From Novosphingobium sp. FSW06-99 (lineage in GTDB: Bacteria > Pseudomonadota > Alphaproteobacteria > Sphingomonadales > Sphingomonadaceae): 50,220 nt of DNA. Of the stretch, positions 33,026 through 41,179 are shown piece after piece. The notes beneath the pieces were generated by a model. It saw only the letters and a list, made by a program, of their open reading frames with translations. It searched no databases and was not told where the DNA came from. A program made the position numbers and the translations under genes. Each line of letters begins with the position of its first letter. The stretch's first letter is position 1. The stretch spans positions 1-50,220 of the forward strand of contig NZ_KQ954267.1 of the NCBI RefSeq assembly GCF_001519065.1. Direction: 5' to 3'.

Positions 33026-33776
33026 GATCGTGTTCTCCCGGATAAGTCGCACTTATGAAGTAGAGCCCTTCGGGTGGCGCATTAAGTCCCAGTTTGCAAC
33101 GGTCTTTGGCATCGAGCGCGGCGACCAGATCGTCATGCGTCCATTGGCCGTGCCCGACCAGGCTCAGACAACCGACCATCGAGCGCACCTGATGGTGCAG
33201 GAAACTGCGCGCGGCGGCGGCAATCCGCACTTCATCGCCCACCCGCCACACATCGAGCCGGTCGAGCGTCTTGACCGGGCTGACCGACTGGCAATGCACC
33301 GACCGGAACGTGGTGAAATCGTGCAGGCCGACCAGACTCTGCGCCGCCACATGCATTGCCTCGGCATCGAGCGGCCGCACGATCCGCCAGGCGCGCCCAA
33401 CTTCAAGCGTCAGCGGCGCGCGCCGGTTGATGATGCGATATTCATAAGCGCGACCAATACACGAAAAGCGCGCGTGCCAGTCATCCGCCACCACTCGCGC
33501 ATCGAGCACCGCAATCGGCTGCGGCTTTAACCGGGCGTTGATCGCCTGCCCCAGCCGGAACGGATCGAACGGACGAACCAGATCGAAATGCGCGCGCATC
33601 GCGCGGGCATGAACCCCGGTGTCGGTGCGCCCGGCGGCATGCAGCGACACCGTCTCGCCGGTGATCGCAAAGATCGCCGCCTCGATCGCGGCCTGTACCG
33701 AGGGACCATGGGGCTGGCGCTGAAACCCCATATAGGGGGTGCCATCCCATTCGAGCGTAAGGGCAAAGCGCGCCAT
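32991..33776 (-). CDS. truA: tRNA pseudouridine(38-40) synthase
   Basis: 261-residue TruA, which modifies the anticodon arm of many tRNAs. The catalytic Asp lies in AGRTDTGVHA; other TruA motifs are LEWDGTPYMGFQRQP, FLHHQVRSMVG and PPEGLYFISATYPG. It carries a C-terminal tail of about 14 residues that overlaps the start of the next gene. The ATG shares one base with the stop of fmt (TGATG), so fmt and truA are coupled, a common alphaproteobacterial order (def-fmt-truA near recR). Confidence 0.95.
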   Translation of the reverse strand: MARFALTLEWDGTPYMGFQRQPHGPSVQAAIEAAIFAITGETVSLHAAGRTDTGVHARAMRAHFDLVRPFDPFRLGQAINARLKPQPIAVLDARVVADDWHARFSCIGRAYEYRIINRRAPLTLEVGRAWRIVRPLDAEAMHVAAQSLVGLHDFTTFRSVHCQSVSPVKTLDRLDVWRVGDEVRIAAAARSFLHHQVRSMVGCLSLVGHGQWTHDDLVAALDAKDRCKLGLNAPPEGLYFISATYPGEHDHGFEHAARIDA

Positions 33777-34681
33777 CAGCCGACCCGCGTGCCCACGGCG
33801 ATCGCCCGCCCGCGCAACAGCGCCGCACTGTCCATCGCCGGACGCCCGGCGCGCTGCACCAGCGTGGGGCGCAAGGCCTGGCTGCCACAGGCGATCGTCA
33901 GCGCATCGTCGATCACCGTGCCGGGCAAGCCCGTGCCCGCCACCACGTGCGCCGCCAGCACGCGATACCGTTCGCCATCCAGTTCGAAAAACGCGCCCGG
34001 TGCCGGGGCAAACGCCCGCACGCAGCGTTCGCAGGCATCGGCGGACAAGGCAAAATCGAGCCGGCTTTCCGCCTTGTCGATCTTGGCCGCATACGTCACG
34101 CCCGCGTCCGGTTGCGCGACGGGCGGATGGCCGGGCAGATCGGCCAGCACCGCAACCATTGCCGCCGCGCCCAGTTCGGCCAGTTCGGCGGTCAGTACGC
34201 CCGCCGTCTTGCCCGCCACCGGGGTGCGCACCATGGCCAGCATCGGCCCGGTGTCGAGCCCGCGCTCCATCTGCATGATGGTCACCCCGGTTTCATCGTC
34301 GCCCGCCAGGATCGCACGCTGCACCGGCGCCGCACCGCGCCAGCGCGGCAGCAGCGAGCCATGGACATTGAGGCACCCGTGCACCGGCGCGGCCAGCACC
34401 GGCGGTGGCAGGATCAGGCCATAGGCGGCGACCACCGCGACATCGGCGCGATGCGCGGCAAATGCCGCCTGGTCTTCCGCACCTTTCAGACTGATGGGGG
34501 TATGAACCGCTATGCCCGCCGCCTGTGCGGCCAGATGCACCGGGGACGGCTGCAACCGCTTGCCTCGCCCTGCGGGACGCGGCGGCTGGCTGTAGACCGC
34601 CACGACCTCGTGCCCAGCCGCGATCAGCGCGCGCAGGCTTGGCACGGCGAAATCCGGTGTGCCCATGAAGACAATGCGCAT
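33776..34681 (-). CDS. fmt: Methionyl-tRNA formyltransferase
   Basis: 301-residue enzyme that formylates initiator Met-tRNA using 10-formyltetrahydrofolate. MRIVFMGTPDFAVPSL is the standard start; the active-site loop is CLNVHGSLLPRWRGAAPVQ (Asn, His), then GVTIMQMERGLDTGPML. The C-terminal OB domain contains FAPAPGAFFELDGERYRV. It partners functionally with def at 35457, although the two lie on opposite strands with recR between. Coupled to truA downstream. Confidence 0.96.
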   Translation of the reverse strand: MRIVFMGTPDFAVPSLRALIAAGHEVVAVYSQPPRPAGRGKRLQPSPVHLAAQAAGIAVHTPISLKGAEDQAAFAAHRADVAVVAAYGLILPPPVLAAPVHGCLNVHGSLLPRWRGAAPVQRAILAGDDETGVTIMQMERGLDTGPMLAMVRTPVAGKTAGVLTAELAELGAAAMVAVLADLPGHPPVAQPDAGVTYAAKIDKAESRLDFALSADACERCVRAFAPAPGAFFELDGERYRVLAAHVVAGTGLPGTVIDDALTIACGSQALRPTLVQRAGRPAMDSAALLRGRAIAVGTRVG

Positions 34682-34741
34682 TGGCGCCAGTGATCCCTTT
34701 TTACACTTTCGTTTTGAGCGTTCCGCCCTATCTGTGCGGCC

Positions 34742-35338
34742 ATGGCATCGCAAGAGATCGAGGCATTGGCCAATGCGCTGGCCCGCCTGCCCGGACTGGG
34801 CCCGCGTTCGGCGCGGCGCGCGGTGCTGTGGCTGATCAAGCGGCGCGAAACCGCATTTGCCGGGCTGGTCGACGCGCTGGCCACGGTGCGCGAAAATCTG
34901 GTCGAATGTCCGATCTGCGGCAATGTCGATACCACCAGCCCCTGCGGCATCTGCGCCGACCCGCGCCGCGATGCGCGCGCGCTGTGCGTGGTCGAGGATG
35001 TGGCCGATTTGTGGGCGCTCGATCGCGCGCGGCTGTTCACCGGGCGCTATCACGTGCTGGGCGGGCGGCTGTCGGCGCTCGACGGTGTGCGGCCCGAAGA
35101 TCTCAACATCGCCGGTCTGCTGACGCGGGTGGCGGCAGGCGGCATCGATGAAGTGGTGCTGGCAATGAACGCCACGCTCGAAGGCCAGACCACCGCGCAC
35201 TATCTGGCCGAACGGCTGGAGGCCTATCCGCTGCGCCTGACCCAACTGGCGCATGGCCTGCCGGTGGGGGGCGAACTCGATTACCTGGACGAAGGCACTT
35301 TGGCACAGGCGCTGCGCGCCCGTCGCCCCGTAAGCTAA
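34742..35338 (+). CDS. recR: Recombination mediator RecR
   Basis: 198-residue RecR of the RecFOR pathway, which loads RecA on gapped DNA. Helix-hairpin-helix LPGLGPRSARRAVLWLIK (residues 16-33), a four-cysteine zinc motif CPICGNVDTTSPCGIC, TOPRIM domain with LCVVEDVADLWALD, and the end segment HGLPVGGELDYLDEGTLAQAL. Complete and typical in length. Divergent from fmt; followed within 2 bases by a copy of the dispersed palindrome. Confidence 0.96.
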   Translation: MASQEIEALANALARLPGLGPRSARRAVLWLIKRRETAFAGLVDALATVRENLVECPICGNVDTTSPCGICADPRRDARALCVVEDVADLWALDRARLFTGRYHVLGGRLSALDGVRPEDLNIAGLLTRVAAGGIDEVVLAMNATLEGQTTAHYLAERLEAYPLRLTQLAHGLPVGGELDYLDEGTLAQALRARRPVS

Positions 35339-35339
35339 T

Positions 35340-35361
35340 TCCTCCCCGGCACGGGGAGGAT
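35340..35361. repeat. Dispersed palindrome copy downstream of recR
   Basis: CCTCCCCG, loop GCA, CGGGGAGG (35341-35359), with the 22-base block 35340-35361 identical to that after argG. Like the argG copy, it sits directly after a stop codon. Confidence 0.65.
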
Positions 35362-35456
35362 CGAAGGCATCCGCGAAACGGCGTTTGTCTCAAAGTACGG
35401 CACCGGCCCGCTCCCCGCCTCTTGCGAGTCGGGCCCGGGCTGACTATCTTACCGCG

Positions 35457-36026
35457 ATGGCTATCCGCGAAATCATCGAAGTCCCCGATCCCCGGCTCAA
35501 GCAGGTATCGAAACCCGTCGAAGTGTTCGACGATGCGCTGCGTACGCTCGTCGCCGACATGTTCGACACCATGTACGATGCCCCCGGCATCGGCCTTGCG
35601 GCGATCCAGATCGGCGTGCCGCTGCGCGTGCTGGTGATCGATCTGCAACCCGATGACCCGGATGCCGAACCCGAAGTGTGCACATCGCACGGCGACCATC
35701 ACCACACCCACCAGCCGACCAAAAAAGAACCGCGCGTGTTCATCAACCCGGTGCTCAGCCCGGTCACCGAAGAACTGGCAGTCTATAACGAAGGCTGCCT
35801 GTCGGTGCCCGACATCTATGCCGAAGTGACCCGCCCGGCCCGGATCCACGCCCGTTGGCAGGATCTGGACGGCACCGTGCACGAAGAGGACATCGACGAT
35901 CTGCTGGCCACGTGCCTGCAGCACGAGATGGATCACCTCGAAGGCATCCTGTTCATCGACCACCTTTCGCGGCTGAAGCGGTCGATGGTGCTCAAGAAAC
36001 TAGAAAAGATCCGCCGCGCGGCTTGA
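35457..36026 (+). CDS. def: Peptide deformylase
   Basis: 189-residue metalloenzyme removing the N-formyl group from new proteins. Motif I GIGLAAIQIGVP, motif II EGCLSVP (Cys metal ligand) and motif III HEMDHLEG (two His ligands and Glu). Between motifs I and II there is a His-rich insertion, about SHGDHHHTHQPTKK, absent from E. coli Def. ATG 35457 gives the usual MAIREI start; the longer frame to 35385 is not protein-like. Precedes rmuC by 58 bases. Confidence 0.95.
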   Translation: MAIREIIEVPDPRLKQVSKPVEVFDDALRTLVADMFDTMYDAPGIGLAAIQIGVPLRVLVIDLQPDDPDAEPEVCTSHGDHHHTHQPTKKEPRVFINPVLSPVTEELAVYNEGCLSVPDIYAEVTRPARIHARWQDLDGTVHEEDIDDLLATCLQHEMDHLEGILFIDHLSRLKRSMVLKKLEKIRRAA

Positions 36027-36084
36027 TCGCGCGCGTCACGCCCTGTAAGTTCACGGTTCGTTCCGTACTGCAAGGGGTGCCCGC

Positions 36085-37599
36085 ATGGATTCGCTGATCG
36101 TCGCCGGGGCGGCGTTGCTGGTTGGGCTTGGCCTGGGCTGGTTTTTCGGCTCGCGCCCGGTGGCCGACTGGCGCCGCCGCGCCGATGCCGGCGAGGCGGC
36201 GTTGAAGGCGATGACCGTCGATCTGGCAGGCCTGACCGAACGCGTGCGGCAGATCGATGCGCTGGCCGCCGAACTGGCCGATGTGCGGCGCGATCGCGAT
36301 GCGCTGGCCCCGCGTCTGGCCAGTGCCGAAGCGCGCGCTGCGGAGGCCGAACGCCTGCGTGCCGAATTGGCCGACGCCCGCGCCAGGGGCGAGGCGCAGG
36401 CCGCCGACCTGGCGCGGATGAAGGCCGATGCGGTCCATTTCGACGAACAGAAACGCCTGCTGATCGCCGCGCAGGCCGAATTGCGCAAGGAATTCGAAAA
36501 CGCCGGCAGCAAAGTCCTGGCGCAAGCGCAGGAAGCCTTTCTGACCCGCGCACATGCCCGGTTTGAAGAAAGCGAAAAGGCGCAATCCGAACGGCTGAAA
36601 ACACTGCTCGCCCCGGTCGGTGAACGGCTCAAGGCCTATGAGGATCAGGTCGGCAAACTGGAAAAAGACCGCGTCGATGCCTTTGGCAATCTGACCGGGC
36701 TGATCCATGCCATGCGTGACGGGCAGGAAGCGGTGCGCGCCGCTGCGGCGCAATTGGGCAATTCGCTGCGCAACGGGCCCAAGACCCGCGGTCGGTGGGG
36801 CGAATTGCAATTGCGCAACGTGCTCGAACAATGCGGCCTATCCGAACACACCGATTTCGTCACCGAACACTCGATCGAAACCGACGAAGGCCGCCTGCGC
36901 CCCGATGCGATCGTCCGCATTCCCGGCAACAAACTGCTGGTGATCGACGCCAAAGTGTCGCTGAACGCCTATCAGGACGCATTCGAGGCCGACAATGACG
37001 AGGCGCGCGCGGCCTCGCTGTCGCTCCACGTGCAATCGATGCGCAACCATATCCAGACTTTGGGCAGCAAGGCCTATCAAAGCCAGTTTGAGGACGCGCC
37101 CGACTATGTGCTGATGTTCGTGCCGGGCGAACATTTCATTGCCGCCGCGCTGGAACACGATCCCAACTTGTGGGATTTCGCGTTCGAACGCCGCGTGCTG
37201 CTGGCCAGCCCGACCAATCTGGTGGCCATCGCGCGCACCATCGCGCAAGTCTGGCGCCAGGATGGCCTGGCCCGCGAAGCGCGCGAAATCGGCCGGATGG
37301 GCGGCGAACTCTACGACCGCCTGTCGGTCGCCGCCGACCACCTGAAACGCGTGGGCAGCGGGCTGGAAACCGCCGTCACCAACTACAACAAGTTCGTCGG
37401 CAGCTTTGAACGCAACGTGCTGTCCGCCGGCCGCCGCCTGCGCGACAAGCATATCGAGATCGGCAAGCGCGAAATCGAGGACGTGCCGCTGATCGAAAGC
37501 GCCCCGCGCTATGGCGCCGCCGATACCGCGCCCGATACGCCTGCGCTGGCGGATGAGCCCGCCCTTGCCGCTCAGCCAATCGTTGCCAGCACTTCGTAG
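36085..37599 (+). CDS. rmuC: DNA recombination protein RmuC
   Basis: 504-residue RmuC: an N-terminal membrane anchor (IVAGAALLVGLGLGWFFG, residues 4-21), a long coiled coil (about 30-150, Ala/Glu/Arg heptads), then the nuclease-like RmuC core (GPKTRGRWGELQLRNVLEQ, LLVIDAKVSLNAYQDAFE, DYVLMFVPGEHF). It restrains genome rearrangements and is functionally linked to phage defence in some studies. AAGGGG lies about 9 bases before ATG 36085. The last 28 bases overlap the 3' end of the convergent methyltransferase gene. Confidence 0.93.
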   Translation: MDSLIVAGAALLVGLGLGWFFGSRPVADWRRRADAGEAALKAMTVDLAGLTERVRQIDALAAELADVRRDRDALAPRLASAEARAAEAERLRAELADARARGEAQAADLARMKADAVHFDEQKRLLIAAQAELRKEFENAGSKVLAQAQEAFLTRAHARFEESEKAQSERLKTLLAPVGERLKAYEDQVGKLEKDRVDAFGNLTGLIHAMRDGQEAVRAAAAQLGNSLRNGPKTRGRWGELQLRNVLEQCGLSEHTDFVTEHSIETDEGRLRPDAIVRIPGNKLLVIDAKVSLNAYQDAFEADNDEARAASLSLHVQSMRNHIQTLGSKAYQSQFEDAPDYVLMFVPGEHFIAAALEHDPNLWDFAFERRVLLASPTNLVAIARTIAQVWRQDGLAREAREIGRMGGELYDRLSVAADHLKRVGSGLETAVTNYNKFVGSFERNVLSAGRRLRDKHIEIGKREIEDVPLIESAPRYGAADTAPDTPALADEPALAAQPIVASTS

Positions 37600-38372
37600 G
37601 CCAGCACCGCCGCCGCGACCGCCGCGTTCAGGCTGTCGGCGCGGCCCTTCATCGGCATGGTGACGCGCAAGTCACAGGCCATTTCATAGTCTTCGGGCAG
37701 GCCGCGCGATTCGTTGCCGACCATCACGAAGCAGGGCGCGGCATAGGCCGCGCCGCGATAGGGTACCGCTTCGCGTAGCGATGCGGCGACAAGTTGCCCC
37801 TCGCCCGCGCGCAGCCAGGCGAGAAAGTCGGCCCAGCGTGCCTGCGCCAGTTTCTGGGTAAAGACCGCGCCCATGCTGGCGCGTACCGCTTCGACACTGA
37901 ACGGATCGACGCAATCGTCGATCAGGATCACCCCGCCGGCGCCCACCGCGTCGGCAGTGCGCAGCATCGTGCCCAGATTGCCCGGATCGCGCATCGCCTG
38001 CGCCACCAGCCAGATCGGCGCGGCGGCGCGATCGATTGTGGCCAGAGCGGTGTCCCATTCGGCATAGACCCCGCACACCGCCTGCGGATTGTCCTTGCCG
38101 GTCACTTTGGCCAGGATGTCGATCGGTACCTCGATCACCTCGCCCCCGGCGGAAATCGTTGCCGCCTCCAGGTCATCGAGCAGCGGGTGCGGATCACGCA
38201 CGGTGGCCATCAGCAACAGTTCGGGCAAGCGCCCGCTTTCGCGCGCATCGGTCAGCAGGCGCAAGCCCTCGGCCAGAAAACGCCCTTCGCGCCGCCGGTG
38301 CTTCTTGTCGCGCAGACTGCGCACGAACTTGATCGTGGGGTTGGAAAAACCGGTAATGCTCTTGCGCGTCAT
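37572..38372 (-). CDS. TrmH/SpoU-family RNA 2'-O-methyltransferase
   Basis: 266-residue SPOUT-class RNA ribose methyltransferase. An N-terminal L30e-like substrate-binding domain (VRSLRDKKHRRREGRFLAEG) precedes the knotted domain with motif 1 DPGNLGTMLRTADA, motif 2 FVMVGNESRGLPED and motif 3 PMKGRADSLNAAVAAAV. The target (23S rRNA or tRNA) cannot be told; RlmB-like is likely. ATG 38372 selected because the upstream open frame is made of repeat sequence. The 3' end overlaps rmuC on the opposite strand. Confidence 0.9.
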   Translation of the reverse strand: MTRKSITGFSNPTIKFVRSLRDKKHRRREGRFLAEGLRLLTDARESGRLPELLLMATVRDPHPLLDDLEAATISAGGEVIEVPIDILAKVTGKDNPQAVCGVYAEWDTALATIDRAAAPIWLVAQAMRDPGNLGTMLRTADAVGAGGVILIDDCVDPFSVEAVRASMGAVFTQKLAQARWADFLAWLRAGEGQLVAASLREAVPYRGAAYAAPCFVMVGNESRGLPEDYEMACDLRVTMPMKGRADSLNAAVAAAVLAYEVLATIG

Positions 38373-38387
38373 GCAAAAATCCAAAAG

Positions 38388-38496
38388 CCCTCCCCCTGCA
38401 GGGGGAGGGTTGGGTGGGGGTGTGCCACGTCCATGGGGCGCGCGCCATTCGTGCCGCAGCAGGCCCCTCCCCAACCCCTCCCCGCACGGGGAGGGG
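38388..38496. repeat. Two adjacent GC palindromes between trmH-like gene and HPr
   Basis: A 22-base perfect palindrome CCCTCCCCCTG/CAGGGGGAGGG (38388-38409) and a 9-bp stem CCCCTCCCC, loop GCAC, GGGGAGGGG (38475-38496), with further CCCTCCCC-like sequence between. They fill the space between the two genes and resemble the palindromes at 23499 and 35340. The second could terminate HPr transcription. Confidence 0.6.
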
Positions 38497-38504
38497 CCTT
38501 CAGG

Positions 38505-38801
38505 TCAGTCTTCGCCAAAGCCGTCCTTGATCAGCCCGACTAGCTTCATCAGGATCGCGTCGGCTTCGCCCGGTTCGCCCGCCACCGCAATATCCACGCT
38601 GTCGCCCATCGCCGCGCCCAGCATCATCAGCCCCAGGATCGATCCGCCATTGGCATCGGTGCCGTCCTTGGTCACGGTCACGTCGAACCCGGCGGGCAGC
38701 TTGGCCACGGCATTGACAAACTTGGCACTGGCCCGCGCGTGCAGTCCGCGCTGGTTGACAATGGTTACCCGTTCACGCGCAACGTACACTTGTTCGCTCA
38801 T
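38505..38801 (-). CDS. HPr phosphocarrier protein
   Basis: 98-residue HPr. The phospho-accepting His is H21 in NQRGLHARASAKFVN; the regulatory serine is S54 in NGGSILGLMML, the site for HprK. It starts at ATG 38801, three bases from the stop of the EIIA gene, so the two are an operon. No EI or sugar EIIBC genes are in view, so this is a regulatory rather than a transport branch, as in other alphaproteobacteria with HprK. Confidence 0.93.
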   Translation of the reverse strand: MSEQVYVARERVTIVNQRGLHARASAKFVNAVAKLPAGFDVTVTKDGTDANGGSILGLMMLGAAMGDSVDIAVAGEPGEADAILMKLVGLIKDGFGED

Positions 38802-38804
38802 CAA

Positions 38805-39209
38805 TCACGCATCCTGCCCGAGAAATTCGGAAGCGATCGTTATATAGTTGCGCCCGGCATCGCGGGCAGCGGCGGTCGCTTCGCGCACCCCCATGCAATT
38901 GCGCGCTTTTGCCAGGCGGATCAGCATGGGCAGATTGATGCCCGCGATCACTTCGACTTTGCCCGCCTGCATCAGCGATATGGCCAGATTCGAGGGCGTG
39001 CCGCCGAACAGGTCGGTCAGCACGATCACGCCTTCACCGCTGTCGACGCGTTTGATTGCGTCGGCAATTTCGCGGCGGCGTTTTTCCATGTCGTCATTGG
39101 GCCCGATACAGACCCCGATGACATCCGACTGACGCCCGACGACGTGTTCCATCGCGTGGATGAATTCGTCGGCAAGTGCCCCGTGCGTGACGATAATAAG
39201 ACCGATCAT
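38805..39209 (-). CDS. PTS EIIA-Man-family protein
   Basis: 134-residue EIIA of the mannose family (ManX-like fold). Active-site His is H9 in IGLIIVTHGALADEF; VIVLTDLFGGTPSNLA is the family motif. In alphaproteobacteria this EIIA accompanies HPr, HprK and RapZ and is regulatory, not linked to a sugar permease. A 218-base gap separates it from rapZ and contains an AT-rich AAACGTTT palindrome, so it may have its own promoter. Confidence 0.92.
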   Translation of the reverse strand: MIGLIIVTHGALADEFIHAMEHVVGRQSDVIGVCIGPNDDMEKRRREIADAIKRVDSGEGVIVLTDLFGGTPSNLAISLMQAGKVEVIAGINLPMLIRLAKARNCMGVREATAAARDAGRNYITIASEFLGQDA

Positions 39210-39427
39210 GAACTGCTTTGGCTCCGAAGGGCTGGTCTCCCAGCGCGGCGCAACGATCGTCGGTGCCCAAGGCCAGGCGTTTTGCACGTCCTGCCCTTCC
39301 CCCGGGTACCGGCACCACGCGCGACAACGCCGGCCAGCGAATCTCTATGCTTCAGGATCGATCCTTCCCCGATCGGCATGTTATCTTCATTTTCGACCAA
39401 AACGTTTAAAAAACAATCTGCAACTCG

Positions 39428-40381
39428 TTATCTCGGGCCCCACGCCCCGCTGCGTTCGACCAGGTCGGCGGCACGCGATCCCAGGTTGCGATGCAACAAT
39501 GTGGGAGAAAAACCCGCTTCGCGCAAGGCAGAAGCGATTTGTTCGGCCATGAACACCGACCGATGCTTCCCCCCGGTACATCCGAATGCGATGTTCACAT
39601 AGGCCTTGCCCTGCTGCTCGAACCGGCCAAGCAGCAGCAACAGCAGATCGCGAATGCGTTCAAACGCTTCGGCATAGGCGGGGTCGCGGCGGATATAGTC
39701 CCCCACCGGGGCATCGCGCCCGGTCATCGGGCGCAAGTTCTCGACCCAATAGGGATTGGCCAGAAAGCGCATGTCGAACACCATGTCCGACAACGGCGGC
39801 GTGCCCCGCGAAAATCCGAAACTGCTGATCGTCAGCAGCGAACGCGGCGGCGGCCCCTGGAGAAATTGCGCGCGGATCGCCTGTTGCAGATCCTGCGTGG
39901 TGAAATCGGTGGTGGTGATCACGACGTCGGCCCAGCGCCGCAGGGGTTCCAGCAATTCGCGTTCGGCGGCAATCCCGCCCTCGGCCGGTTTGTCATCGGC
40001 CATCGGGTGCGGGCGGCGCGTTTCGTTGTAACGCCGCTGCAATTCGGCGCCCCCGCAATCGAGAAACAGCGTGGTGATCGACAAGTCCGCGCGCAGCGAC
40101 AGGCTTTTCACGCGTTCGATGATGGCACCGGGATCAAACCCGCGCGTGCGCGTATCGAACCCGATCGCCACCGGCGCCCCGGCATCGATCCGCGCCGTGC
40201 CCGGCCCGGTTTCCAGCAGACGGTCGAGCAGGCGGATGGGAAAATTGTCGATCGCCTCCCACCCCAAATCCTCCAGCGCGCGCATCGCCGTGGTCTTGCC
40301 GGCGCCCAGCATGCCGGTCACCAGCAGAATTCGTTGCGCGGCCGTGGCGCCCCCGTCGGTCACAGACGATTCGTCAATCAT
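39428..40381 (-). CDS. rapZ: RNase adapter protein RapZ
   Basis: 317-residue P-loop protein (YvcJ/RapZ). Walker A GMLGAGKTT (residues 23-31), FDTRTRGFDPG, and the C-terminal GCTGGKHRSVFMAEQ. In E. coli it targets the GlmZ small RNA to RNase E; in alphaproteobacteria its role is less clear, but linkage to the PTS genes is conserved. ATG 40381 used; a GTG at 40399 in frame is the alternative. The next gene upstream on this strand, hprK, is separated by two genes on the opposite strand. Confidence 0.92.
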   Translation of the reverse strand: MIDESSVTDGGATAAQRILLVTGMLGAGKTTAMRALEDLGWEAIDNFPIRLLDRLLETGPGTARIDAGAPVAIGFDTRTRGFDPGAIIERVKSLSLRADLSITTLFLDCGGAELQRRYNETRRPHPMADDKPAEGGIAAERELLEPLRRWADVVITTTDFTTQDLQQAIRAQFLQGPPPRSLLTISSFGFSRGTPPLSDMVFDMRFLANPYWVENLRPMTGRDAPVGDYIRRDPAYAEAFERIRDLLLLLLGRFEQQGKAYVNIAFGCTGGKHRSVFMAEQIASALREAGFSPTLLHRNLGSRAADLVERSGAWGPR

Positions 40382-40467
40382 GGCACAGGTTTGCGCCACC
40401 CATCGGACGAAGGGAAGGCCCTAGCCCCAATGCCTGTTGCGAATTGGGTGAAATGCGGCAGTGTTGC

Positions 40468-41025
40468 ATGATGTCGCATTGGCGCCCCCAGTTTGAAGCC
40501 GCATTGGCAAAGCTAGCACGGATCAGTTCTGCACTCGACGAGCGCGGGATCAGGCCGCCGATCCTCGTCGGCGGTGGCGCGGTCGAACTCTATACGCAAG
40601 GCGCCGTGAACACCGGCGATTTTGATCTGGTCACGGCACGTCAGGAAGATCTGGAAGTGATGCTCGTTGCGCATGGCTTCGTTCGCCCATCGGGCCCGGG
40701 CACGGCGTTGCGCGGATGGATACATCCTGATCTGATGCTCGGGTTTGAGGTCGTAGGCAGCCGCCTGCTCGATGGCCTCGGCAATCCAGACCTTATCCGC
40801 ATCGTGGATATCGCAGACCATGGCTCGATTGCGGTTATCGCGGTCGAAGACCTGATCGCCGACCGCATGGGGCAATATGCGTCGGGCTCTGCGCCAGAGA
40901 TGCTTGGTCAGGCGCGCGCACTGTTCAAGCTTTCGAAAGGTCTGGATGTCGATTATATGGACCAACGCATACGCACGGAAACGGCGCTGACTTATGGCAT
41001 TCAAGACCTTGAAGACCCGGCATGA
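40468..41025 (+). CDS. Nucleotidyltransferase-like protein (AbiEii/DUF6036-like)
   Basis: About 185 residues. PILVGGGAVELYTQG followed by TGDFDLVTA looks like the Gly-rich and Asp-x-Asp metal-binding parts of a minimal nucleotidyltransferase fold, as in AbiEii-type toxins and related proteins. Later IAVIAVEDLIADRMGQYASG resembles the helical segment of these enzymes. Start among ATG 40453, 40468 and 40471 is unresolved. Codon use is visibly less GC3-rich than that of its neighbours. It is oriented against the flanking hprK and rapZ genes and overlaps a 60-residue downstream gene. Antiphage or toxin function is inference. Confidence 0.7.
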   Translation: MMSHWRPQFEAALAKLARISSALDERGIRPPILVGGGAVELYTQGAVNTGDFDLVTARQEDLEVMLVAHGFVRPSGPGTALRGWIHPDLMLGFEVVGSRLLDGLGNPDLIRIVDIADHGSIAVIAVEDLIADRMGQYASGSAPEMLGQARALFKLSKGLDVDYMDQRIRTETALTYGIQDLEDPA

Positions 41026-41176
41026 TGCCATAAGCCTCGACGCTCTGGGCAAAGACATCGCCGCGCGCCGCGCAGTGGCAGGCACGATCGATGTGCCCCG
41101 CAACGCCGGTACGCGCCGCACGCCCGCAAAGCGGGCGCTCCTCGCGCAGATCTCCAAAACGGGCGGTTCCTGGTAG
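40994..41176 (+). CDS. Small basic protein, partner of the nucleotidyltransferase-like gene
   Basis: 60 residues, basic (many Arg/Lys: MAFKTLKTRHDAISLDALGK ... GTRRTPAKRALLAQISK). It overlaps the nucleotidyltransferase-like gene by 32 bases in another frame and ends 3 bases before the hprK stop on the other strand. Helical prediction by eye around residues 13-30 and 43-56. Not recognised. An antitoxin or RNA/DNA-binding accessory role is possible but unsupported beyond gene order. Confidence 0.5.
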   Translation: MAFKTLKTRHDAISLDALGKDIAARRAVAGTIDVPRNAGTRRTPAKRALLAQISKTGGSW

Positions 41177-41179
41177 CGT

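Noticed and set aside
37572..38474. Longer start for the RNA methyltransferase at 38474
   Set aside because: The extra part translates the CCCTCCCC palindromes into a Pro/Gly-rich tract; the conserved protein begins at 38372.
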